From assembly GCA_946414975.1 (NCBI GenBank), contig CAMKQS010000058.1, forward strand, positions 1 through 9,463: a DNA stretch of 9,463 nucleotides. Direction: 5' to 3'. Made by a program: the position numbers and the translations under genes. This DNA comes from an uncultured Caryophanales bacterium. Lineage in GTDB: Bacteria; Bacillota_I; Bacilli_A; RF39; UBA660. Shown here piece after piece: positions 1 through 5,541 of this stretch; position 1 is the first letter of the stretch; every line of letters begins with the position of its first letter. Below the pieces are notes generated by a model. That model ran no database searches. It was not told the DNA's origin and worked only from the letters and a program-made list of their open reading frames with translations.

Positions 1-52
1 CATTTATAGTAAATATAGGTTCACTTCTAAATATTGCATAATTTAAATTCAT
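1..52 (-). CDS. N-terminus of probable MobV/Mob_Pre-type relaxase (partial, runs off left edge)
   Basis: Only 17 codons are inside the window. The start ATG (50-52) has a strong AAGGAG ribosome binding site nine bases upstream on the minus strand. The peptide begins MNLNYAIFRSEPIFTIN. The YAIFR.EPI.T pattern resembles motif I at the extreme N-terminus of the Mob_Pre (plasmid recombination/MobV relaxase) family, where a short Y-A-hydrophobic-R stretch precedes a histidine-containing HN.R segment; that segment would lie beyond the edge. Such relaxases nick an oriT and mobilise small plasmids or integrated elements. The coding start is well supported by its ribosome binding site. The family call rests on remembered similarity over 17 residues and is tentative. 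Confidence 0.5.
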   Translation of the reverse strand, partial: MNLNYAIFRSEPIFTIN

Positions 53-80
53 TTATCGTTTCTCCTTCCTTTTAAATATC

Positions 81-107
81 AAAAAAAGATATGTCGCTAA
101 ACATATC
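81..107 (-). terminator. Terminator-like hairpin in the leader of the left-edge gene
   Basis: On the minus strand GATATGT and ACATATC form a perfect 7-bp stem (88-94 with 101-107) around a 6-base loop, followed at once by seven T residues (81-87). This is the layout of an intrinsic terminator, though the stem is short and AT-rich. It lies only about 35 bases before the start of the probable relaxase gene. It may end transcripts from the pseudopilin side, or act as an attenuator in the leader of the edge gene. Confidence 0.45.
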
Positions 108-184
108 AATTACTGCTAATCTATATTGTATTTTATAATTAATAAATCTATATATAAACGTTAATAACTAATGAGAAACGTGCT

Positions 185-209
185 TATTATCAAATAATAT
201 TTGATAATA
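185..209. repeat. 25-bp near-perfect palindrome (11-bp arms) with TTATTATC repeats
   Basis: TATTATCAAAT (185-195) and ATTTGATAATA (199-209) are perfect inverted repeats around a 3-base centre. The octamer TTATTATC occurs at 184-191 and again at 221-228, with the variant ATATTATC at 207-214. Neither strand shows a clean terminator T-run directly after the stem, so an operator or recombination/replication site is as plausible as a terminator. Chance is a real possibility in DNA this AT-rich. Confidence 0.4.
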
Positions 210-266
210 TTATCTTTTTGTTATTATCGGTATTTATGGTAATTAAATCTTTCACACCACTTTGTG

Positions 267-530
267 TCATATTGTCATTCCAACATCTGTTGGAAAAGCT
301 CCATTATCTAGTAAATAAGTCGCTATTGCATACTCAATACTTCTTCCATATGCATCAATACTTCTCTTATCAGCTGAAATTCTAGCTTTTCTTATTATAT
401 TCATTACTATTGGTGTTACTATTAAAGCAAGAATTGCTAGTATTACTAATACTGCTATTAATTCTATTAAAGTAAATGCCAATGTTGTCAACTTAGGGCC
501 ATTTTCCTTTGTTTTATAATACTTTTTCAT
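267..530 (-). CDS. Short pseudopilin-like protein with prepilin N-terminal cleavage/methylation motif (possibly truncated)
   Basis: This 87-residue protein has a type IV pilin/competence pseudopilin N-terminus: an 18-residue basic leader, then F19-T-L-I-E23 and a hydrophobic helix (about 19-45), followed by an amphipathic helix (MNIIRKARISADKRSI). Such proteins are cut by a prepilin peptidase (PilD/ComC type) and assembled into pilus or pseudopilus fibres in the membrane. The E at +5 is present, but the residue before the cut is A18 rather than the usual G. The match to the family breaks off at FPTDV (about 79-83) and the frame stops four codons later. Relatives usually carry a longer C-terminal globular part, so it may be truncated or frameshifted. 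A strong GAGGAGG site nine bases before the ATG supports the start. No other pilus genes are visible. Confidence 0.75.
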   Translation of the reverse strand: MKKYYKTKENGPKLTTLAFTLIELIAVLVILAILALIVTPIVMNIIRKARISADKRSIDAYGRSIEYAIATYLLDNGAFPTDVGMTI

Positions 531-554
531 TTAAATATTCCTCCTCAAATTGCT

Positions 555-582
555 TATATATTCCCTATACTAGGTCTAACAA
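555..582 (-). promoter_or_regulatory. Possible sigma-A promoter for the pseudopilin gene
   Basis: On the minus strand TTGTTA (577-582) and TATATA (555-560) are 16 bases apart, and the predicted transcript would start just before the GAGGAGG ribosome binding site. The match is moderate and the region is AT-rich, so this is a weak call. A terminator directly upstream (591-619) makes an independent promoter here likely. Confidence 0.3.
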
Positions 583-590
583 AAACAATA

Positions 591-619
591 AAAAAACGCA
601 ACTATTGTTGCAAATTTTT
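591..619 (-). terminator. Intrinsic terminator between secG and the pseudopilin gene
   Basis: On the minus strand GCAAC (607-611) pairs with GTTGC (598-602) around an AATA loop, followed by G and six T (591-597). An A-run on the 5' side (615-619, before TTT) pairs with the T-run, as in many bidirectional terminators. It lies about 100 bases beyond the secG stop, and it would separate secG transcripts from the pseudopilin gene. Confidence 0.6.
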
Positions 620-681
620 ACTTAAAAGTTAAATGAAATCTTTATTGCACGTTTGTTTTATTTACGGGCTTCTTCTTTTTC

Positions 682-710
682 AAAAAAAATATAGAAATTA
701 TTCTATATTT
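682..710 (-). terminator. Intrinsic terminator at the secG stop codon
   Basis: A perfect 10-bp stem, AAATATAGAA (701-710 read on the minus strand) with TTCTATATTT (687-696), has a 4-base loop and runs into a T-tract (682-689). The stem begins inside the secG stop codon. It contains only one G-C pair, so it may be leaky, which could explain a second terminator further on. Confidence 0.55.
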
Positions 711-918
711 AATTCAATATTATACATAGTATTATAAACGCTGCTCCTAATACTCCTGTAAGTCTAGTTATAAATAACTCTCCGCCTCTTTCTTTTCTAT
801 TTTGAAATAATGCGTCATTACCACCACTTATTATATTAGAAGCACCTTCTGCTTTACTACTTTGCAATAATACTAGTGCGATTATCAATATTGATATTAT
901 AATTAATACTATTTGCAT
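709..918 (-). CDS. secG: Protein translocase subunit SecG
   Basis: SecG is the small subunit of the SecYEG channel in the cytoplasmic membrane and helps SecA-driven export. The 69-residue protein has two membrane helices (about 2-18 and 48-67) joined by a cytoplasmic loop. That loop carries the family signature VLLQSSKAEG (16-25), a Gly/Ser-rich SGG and an RKERGGE..I.R stretch. I place the start at the ATG at 916-918. The ATG 12 bases upstream (928-930) overlaps the GGAGG ribosome binding site that serves the inner ATG at a 5-base spacing, and has no usable site of its own. The gene follows ymfH, but has its own consensus promoter and is followed by a terminator, so it is probably a single-gene unit with some read-through. 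The rnr and smpB genes often found after secG in Firmicutes are not here. Confidence 0.93.
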   Translation of the reverse strand: MQIVLIIISILIIALVLLQSSKAEGASNIISGGNDALFQNRKERGGELFITRLTGVLGAAFIILCIILN

Positions 919-923
919 AATTA

Positions 924-928
924 CCTCC
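924..928 (-). promoter_or_regulatory. Ribosome binding site deciding the secG start
   Basis: GGAGG on the minus strand sits five bases before the ATG at 918 and overlaps the in-frame upstream ATG at 930. The only other purine-rich site, AGGAGA near 950, is about 20 bases from the upstream ATG, too far to serve it. Confidence 0.75.
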
Positions 929-963
929 ATATATAATTTATTAATAATATCTCCTGTTTATAG

Positions 964-992
964 ATTATATTATAAATTAGAATTCATGTCAA
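964..992 (-). promoter_or_regulatory. Perfect-consensus sigma-A promoter of secG
   Basis: On the minus strand the -35 TTGACA (987-992) and -10 TATAAT (964-969) match consensus at all 12 positions with a 17-base spacer. Transcription should start near 957, giving a leader of about 40 bases. The -35 begins two bases after the ymfH stop codon. It is the strongest promoter visible in the window, as expected for a constitutive export gene. Confidence 0.85.
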
Positions 993-993
993 A

Positions 994-2268
994 TTATTCG
1001 TTCTTTTTATTAATTGCATATACTGTTTTATTCGATAAATCTAAATTATTAATTACTTTATTTAACTCTCCATAATTTAACTCATCAATAAACGCATGCT
1101 CATCTGTTATAACTTTACCATATTTGATAATATTAGCCATTATTTTATTATTAATAGCATATATACTATCACTTTTATATATAACTGAACTTTTCTTTAC
1201 TTTTTTCTTTCTATTAAAATCATTTTCATCTATAGATATATCTTTCAACTCTTCATCTACTTTATTTAATAACTCTTCTTTATGATTAGTATCTGCAGAT
1301 ATTATAACTAAAACATGTTTATCTGTATTAACTAAAGTAATATCTAAATCAAGAGTTGTAATTTTATCTTCTCTAATCTTTTCATTAAACTCTGATACAG
1401 TTCCAAATTTTATATCAAAAATCATTCCAATATATGTTCTAAACTTATTTATATCTAAATCAGAGTTATTTCTTATTTTGTATCCTACACTTACTTTTGG
1501 AATTTCTATATCCATCTTACAAGATCCTGATTGTAAGGCAACTTGATCTGGTTCATCATATACTTTTCTCTTTATTTCTTTATATTCTTTAAATTCTTTT
1601 TTTTCTTGGTTAGCACTAACTATATTTATAACATCCTTATAATCAACATTTCCTGTAATTACTAAAAACATATTAGATGGATTATAAAATGTATGATAAC
1701 ACGTATATAAATCTTCTTTTGTTATTTTTTTTATACTAGAAATAGTTCCAGCAATCGGATATCTAATTGGATGTATTTTAAATGCATTATGCAGTATTCT
1801 ATCATATAATTTATAATATGGACTATCATCATACATTCTAATTTCTTGTTCAATTATGCCTTTTTCTTTTTCTACATTTTCATCTGTAAAATAAGGGTCT
1901 TGTACATAGTCTAGTAAATAATTTAAGTTTTCATCTAGAAAATTAGTACCACTAAATAAATACGTTGTTTTATAATTTGAGGTATTAGCATTCGCATCAC
2001 ATCCACGTTCAGAATAGAAAGTAAATGGATCAATATCATCTTTTTGTTCAAATACTTTATGTTCTAAAAAATGAGCAATTCCAAGTGGAAATTTGGTCAT
2101 GCAAGATCTATCATATGGTATAAATTCACTATCAATAGAACCATATTTTGTTGTAAATGTTACATATATGCTATTAACGTTTTCTTTTGGAACTATGTAT
2201 ATATCAAGACCATTATCTAGTCTCTTATAATACATATCTAAATCCATTTTAACAAGTTCAGTCTTCAT
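994..2268 (-). CDS. ymfH: M16 family zinc metallopeptidase, YmfH-like (catalytic partner)
   Basis: This 424-residue protein belongs to the pitrilysin/insulinase (M16B) family. The inverted zinc motif HFLEH is at 66-70 (H66 and H70 as zinc ligands, E69 as catalytic base). The distal ligand is probably E142 in EKGIIEQEI, so the active site looks intact. Flanking stretches FEQKDD, DANANTSNYKTTYLFSGT and VQDPYFT match the Bacillus YmfH type. A C-terminal M16 domain follows from about residue 180. It probably degrades peptides and no signal peptide is visible, so a cytoplasmic location is inferred. Its first codons overlap the end of the ymfF-like gene by 11 bases, suggesting translational coupling and a two-subunit enzyme. 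A GGGGGA ribosome binding site supports the start. The physiological substrate is not evident. Confidence 0.88.
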   Translation of the reverse strand: MKTELVKMDLDMYYKRLDNGLDIYIVPKENVNSIYVTFTTKYGSIDSEFIPYDRSCMTKFPLGIAHFLEHKVFEQKDDIDPFTFYSERGCDANANTSNYKTTYLFSGTNFLDENLNYLLDYVQDPYFTDENVEKEKGIIEQEIRMYDDSPYYKLYDRILHNAFKIHPIRYPIAGTISSIKKITKEDLYTCYHTFYNPSNMFLVITGNVDYKDVINIVSANQEKKEFKEYKEIKRKVYDEPDQVALQSGSCKMDIEIPKVSVGYKIRNNSDLDINKFRTYIGMIFDIKFGTVSEFNEKIREDKITTLDLDITLVNTDKHVLVIISADTNHKEELLNKVDEELKDISIDENDFNRKKKVKKSSVIYKSDSIYAINNKIMANIIKYGKVITDEHAFIDELNYGELNKVINNLDLSNKTVYAINKKNE

Positions 2269-3538
2269 TTTCTTCCCCCTTTAACATGTATATAACATCT
2301 AGATGCATCTTTGATGCAAGACGAGTAATATCTTTTTTAGTAACTTTACTAATTTTCTTTATTCTTCCATCAATATCATCACTTTTTAAATATTCAATTC
2401 CTGTATACATGCTAAGTAAGTTTTGTGGATTATCTTCAAGTTCTTTAATACTATTAATATAAGTAACTTTAGCTTTCATAATATCTTCTTTTGTAAATAA
2501 TCCTTGTTGCATACTTTTTACATTTTTCTTTATTAAAGAAACTGCTTTTTTAAAATTATTTGCAGATATTCCTGATGTTATAATCATGGCATTTTGAAGT
2601 GGTACGCCAATTGATGTAATTGAATAACAAAGAGAATTTTTTTCTCTTACTTCTTTAAATAATTTTGAATCTGATCCACCACCTAATATATAAGTTAGTA
2701 CATTAAGTACATATCTTCTTTCAAAATCACTTGTTTTATCTATTTTATATCCTAAAGCTAGCTGACTTTGTGATATAGCTTGGTTTTCAATTACAGTTTT
2801 AGGAAGTAATCTTGTTCTTTTCATGCTTATAAAATGTGATTCACTTTTCTTCTTTATTGTCCTAATTTTTATTTTATCAGATATAGCTTTTCTAATTCTT
2901 CCTTCACTTACATCTCCAATTACAAAAATATCTAATATATCTTTTTTTAACATATTTAAATAGTATTCATAAAGCTTAGTTGGAGTAATCTTTTTTAAAT
3001 CTTCTAAATCACCACAACTTCTATATGAATGAATTGAATTAGGACTCATTATCTCAAAAAGACGCATCTTTGAATAATAATATGGACTTTCTTTAACTGT
3101 TTTTATATTTTCTTCTAGAAAATTATATGCTAGTGTAAAATTATCTTTTTTAAATTTAGTTGATGCATGTGTAGTTTCTATTAATGGATTAAAAAGAATT
3201 TCACATAGAAAATCTAAAGATAATTCAAAATTACCTTCTTCCGTATATTCATCATTTAAAAAAGTAATGTCAAAGCACATAACATTATATTTACCTGATA
3301 TATAATTTGATGCTTGATATGTAAGTTCGTATAAATCTTCAGTAGCTATAGACATTAGTCTTTTGGTAGGATATTTACTACAAGCCTGACATAATACATT
3401 TATAAGTAAATTCCTATAGGTAATTTCTTCTTTATTAACTAAATTTTTAAAGCATACTTGTATTGTTACTGTTTTAAATTTTTTTGTTTTTATAATATGT
3501 AGATTATATGTATGATTTTTTATTTTTTTATATTTCAT
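2258..3538 (-). CDS. ymfF: M16 family peptidase-like protein, YmfF-like (non-catalytic partner)
   Basis: This 426-residue protein has the two-domain M16 fold but no HxxEH. The matching N-terminal region (about 40-75, with QACSKYPTKR and EDLYE) lacks the zinc ligands, so it should be catalytically inactive. The C-terminal domain keeps the M16 substrate-binding signature GGGSDSKLFKEVREKNSLCY (286-305), including R298 and Y305. In heterodimeric M16 enzymes such an inactive subunit helps shape the chamber and supplies the Arg/Tyr pair for substrate binding, and the same division of labour is inferred here with the YmfH-like protein. It starts 40 bases after deoD with an AGGAGGT site four bases before the ATG, and overlaps ymfH. 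The ymfI and ymfM genes, often linked to ymfFH in Bacillus, are absent. Confidence 0.85.
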   Translation of the reverse strand: MKYKKIKNHTYNLHIIKTKKFKTVTIQVCFKNLVNKEEITYRNLLINVLCQACSKYPTKRLMSIATEDLYELTYQASNYISGKYNVMCFDITFLNDEYTEEGNFELSLDFLCEILFNPLIETTHASTKFKKDNFTLAYNFLEENIKTVKESPYYYSKMRLFEIMSPNSIHSYRSCGDLEDLKKITPTKLYEYYLNMLKKDILDIFVIGDVSEGRIRKAISDKIKIRTIKKKSESHFISMKRTRLLPKTVIENQAISQSQLALGYKIDKTSDFERRYVLNVLTYILGGGSDSKLFKEVREKNSLCYSITSIGVPLQNAMIITSGISANNFKKAVSLIKKNVKSMQQGLFTKEDIMKAKVTYINSIKELEDNPQNLLSMYTGIEYLKSDDIDGRIKKISKVTKKDITRLASKMHLDVIYMLKGEENED

Positions 3539-3578
3539 ATTACCTCCTAGCTACTTTTATTATATTCAAATTTATTTA

Positions 3579-4280
3579 TCATAAACGTATTGCTGCCTCA
3601 AGAGCAACTACAATCATATCATTAAAAGAATTTTGTCTTTCTTCTGGCGTTGTTTCTTCTTTTGTTATAATACTATCTGATACTGTAAATATTGCGGCAG
3701 CTTTTTTGTTTAATATTTTAGCATTGCAGAAAAGTGCATATGCTTCCATTTCAACAACATGGCACCCCATTTCATTATGTAGGTGTTCAATATCAGTATC
3801 TGCATAAAAAGTATCTGAAGAAAATGCTCTACCATATGCAATTTTCTTATTCATATTGAAAGCTGTATCTTGTAATAATTTTGATAAAGATGTATCTGAT
3901 GGTAGAATATTTTCTTCTATATTAAAACATTTACCATATGTAGATATTGCATATGCATCTTTTGCAACAAATATATCATATAAGTTTAAATTAGTATCAA
4001 TAGAACCACACGATCCTATACGAATTATATTTTCTACATCATAAAATTTGTATAATTCATATGAATAAATACCTATACTAGGCATTCCCATACCTGATGC
4101 CATTACACTTACTTTAACACCATTATAAAATCCTGTATATGCATACATTCCTCTTACATTATTTACTAATTTATAATCCTCCAAATATCTTTCTGCTATC
4201 ATTTTAGCTCTAAGTGGATCCCCTGGCATTAATACTGTTTTTGCAAAATCCCCCTTATTTGCTTCATTATGTACTGTCAT
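3579..4280 (-). CDS. deoD: Purine-nucleoside phosphorylase, DeoD type
   Basis: This enzyme splits purine (deoxy)nucleosides with phosphate into the free base and (deoxy)ribose-1-phosphate in the cytoplasm. The 233-residue length is typical of the hexameric DeoD (PNP-I) family. Visible active-site residues follow the E. coli pattern closely: H4 (donated across the subunit interface), phosphate-binding G20, R24, R43, R87 and S90, the ribose-binding E177-M178-E179 in VVEMEA, and the catalytic D202 in TVSDS with R215. An AGGAGG site five bases from the ATG supports the start. It is the first gene of an operon with the ymfF- and ymfH-like genes. The stop codon is TGA followed directly by TAA. The pyrimidine counterpart lies about 1.3 kb upstream in the preceding operon, so both halves of nucleoside salvage are close but separately promoted. 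Confidence 0.95.
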   Translation of the reverse strand: MTVHNEANKGDFAKTVLMPGDPLRAKMIAERYLEDYKLVNNVRGMYAYTGFYNGVKVSVMASGMGMPSIGIYSYELYKFYDVENIIRIGSCGSIDTNLNLYDIFVAKDAYAISTYGKCFNIEENILPSDTSLSKLLQDTAFNMNKKIAYGRAFSSDTFYADTDIEHLHNEMGCHVVEMEAYALFCNAKILNKKAAAIFTVSDSIITKEETTPEERQNSFNDMIVVALEAAIRL

Positions 4281-4301
4281 AATTCCTCCTTTATTTAATC
4301 C

Positions 4302-4330
4302 ATTATATCATTTTATGTATAAAAAGTCAC
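4302..4330 (-). promoter_or_regulatory. Promoter of the deoD-ymfF-ymfH operon
   Basis: On the minus strand a perfect -10 TATAAT (4302-4307) is preceded by TGA, making an extended -10 (TGnTATAAT). A -35-like GTGACT (4325-4330) lies 17 bases upstream. It sits between the brkB terminator and the deoD ribosome binding site, where a new transcript is expected. Confidence 0.65.
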
Positions 4331-4340
4331 TTAATTCAAA

Positions 4341-4367
4341 TAAAAATAGGCCGATTAATCGACCTAT
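4341..4367 (-). terminator. Strong intrinsic terminator ending the sufU-brkB operon
   Basis: On the minus strand ATAGGTCGA and TCGGCCTAT form a 9-bp stem with one G-U pair around a TTAA loop (4346-4367), followed by a T-rich tract (4341-4345 and beyond). It begins about 20 bases after the brkB stop codon and is the most GC-rich stem-loop in the intergenic regions. Confidence 0.8.
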
Positions 4368-4387
4368 ATGTGTAGTCTGCATGTGTA

Positions 4388-5257
4388 CTAATCTTTTAGT
4401 ACATTTATATTCTTTTCATTTATTTTCATTTTATTCATTTCTTTAGCTTTATAATTATTATATGCTCTTACATTGATAGCTATCCCAATAACAATTATAA
4501 ATGATAATATATACACCCACATCATTAATACTGCAATTTTAGCAAGTGATCCATAATATACATCATATGCACCAAATTTATTTACATAAAGGGAAAATAG
4601 TGCGGTTGCTATTGTAAAACCTATGGTTGCAAAAATTGCCCCTTTGGTTGTGGTTTTACTATATATCTTACCATCTGGTGATAGTATATAAATAAGTCTC
4701 ATTATAGTAAATATAATAAACATAGCAATCGGCCATTTTATAAATGCAAATATATAATATAAAACATCATTAATTGGTTCATAAGTAACTATATTTAATA
4801 TATATACAAATATTTGATTTCCATAAGTTAAAAAAGAAATCATAAATATAAATAATACTATTAATAATAATATTAAAAATAGTGCTTTTATTCTTCTTTT
4901 TAAGTAACTAGAATTCTTTATTCCATATAAAGAATTACTTGCAAGTATTAAAGCATGTGTACCATTACTTGCTAAAATAAATGCAAATGCCGTTGAAATA
5001 ATAACATTTCTTGTAAATGAATCTGCTTCTATATATGGAAGTAGTATCTGTTCTACACCATTAGGTAAAGCAGTAGATAATGTAGTTACAACTCCATCGA
5101 TAGAAATAGAAAAATAATTAGAAATAATTCCTATCAATGTAAGTATCGGGAATATTGATAATATCATAAAAAAAGCTAAATTACCTGGAAGATGTAATAA
5201 TTCAGGTGAAGAAATAATATGAAATAAAGTTTTAGCTATTTCCTTTATTCTTTTCAT
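4388..5257 (-). CDS. YihY/virulence factor BrkB family membrane protein
   Basis: This 289-residue integral membrane protein has about six hydrophobic helices, near residues 26-48, 84-106, 122-144, 165-192, 205-225 and 240-265. The features that fit the YihY/BrkB family are the early NLAFFMILSIFPILT segment, ILASNGTHALILASNSLYGI in the second helix region, and the C-terminal YGSLAKIAVLMMWVYILSF followed by a G...N motif. Members were once called ribonuclease BN by mistake; the true function is unsettled, with transport or envelope roles proposed. The C-terminus is lysine-rich and probably cytoplasmic. It starts 11 bases after rpoZ with only a weak GTAGGT site, so translation may be coupled to rpoZ. 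It is the last gene of its operon. Confidence 0.88.
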   Translation of the reverse strand: MKRIKEIAKTLFHIISSPELLHLPGNLAFFMILSIFPILTLIGIISNYFSISIDGVVTTLSTALPNGVEQILLPYIEADSFTRNVIISTAFAFILASNGTHALILASNSLYGIKNSSYLKRRIKALFLILLLIVLFIFMISFLTYGNQIFVYILNIVTYEPINDVLYYIFAFIKWPIAMFIIFTIMRLIYILSPDGKIYSKTTTKGAIFATIGFTIATALFSLYVNKFGAYDVYYGSLAKIAVLMMWVYILSFIIVIGIAINVRAYNNYKAKEMNKMKINEKNINVLKD

Positions 5258-5268
5258 AAATACCTACT

Positions 5269-5463
5269 TTATTTTATACGAATTAATCCTTTAGAAATTT
5301 CTTCCAAAGATTTTCCAATTTCTTTACTAGATTTATAATCTTTCTCATTCATTTGAAAGTATTTTTTTTGTTTCATTTCCTTAACTCTCTTAGATACAAT
5401 ATTAACTAGTAAATACTTAGATCCAACTTGATTTAATAATTTATCTATTGAAGGATATATCAT
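5269..5463 (-). CDS. rpoZ: DNA-directed RNA polymerase omega subunit
   Basis: Omega is the smallest subunit of RNA polymerase; it clamps the C-terminal part of beta-prime and aids assembly. At 64 residues this is close to the usual Firmicute length (about 65-70). It starts with the typical MIYPSIDKLL, followed by the first conserved helix SKYLLVNIVSKRVKEM (15-30) and the second conserved block SSKEIGKSLEEISKGLI (45-61). An AGGAGGT site six bases from the ATG supports the start. In most Firmicutes rpoZ follows gmk in the gmk-rpoZ-coaBC-priA cluster. Here it sits between pdp and brkB, an unusual place. The 78-base gap before it holds a possible weak promoter (TTGCAA at 5510-5515, TATTCT at 5486-5491, 18-base spacer), so it may not depend only on the upstream promoter. 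Confidence 0.85.
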   Translation of the reverse strand: MIYPSIDKLLNQVGSKYLLVNIVSKRVKEMKQKKYFQMNEKDYKSSKEIGKSLEEISKGLIRIK

Positions 5464-5541
5464 AATCTACCTCCTATCTATAATAAGAATAAACCAAATT
5501 GAGTACTAATTGCAAGAAAGAAGACAAAACTTTACACTTTT

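Noticed and set aside
267..269. TGA read as Trp (genetic code 4), which would extend the pseudopilin by about eight residues
   Set aside because: Trp codons in SufU and the BrkB protein are TGG, no gene has internal TGA, and sufU, ymfF and deoD end at the family's expected lengths with TGA as stop.
660..700. Minus-strand EKEEARK-stop codons after secG, resembling a lysine/glutamate-rich protein tail
   Set aside because: The stretch is too short and sits within the terminator region, with no supporting upstream reading frame.
3559..3587. TATAAT between deoD and ymfF as an internal promoter
   Set aside because: No -35 match at a 16-18 base distance, and a TATAAT arises easily in such AT-rich DNA.
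3508..3807. Plus-strand open frame of about 99 codons
   Set aside because: It lies antisense to deoD and the ymfF start, has no ribosome binding site, and its translation resembles no protein.
3856..4044. Plus-strand open frame of about 62 codons
   Set aside because: It is wholly antisense to the clearly conserved deoD and shows no start signal.
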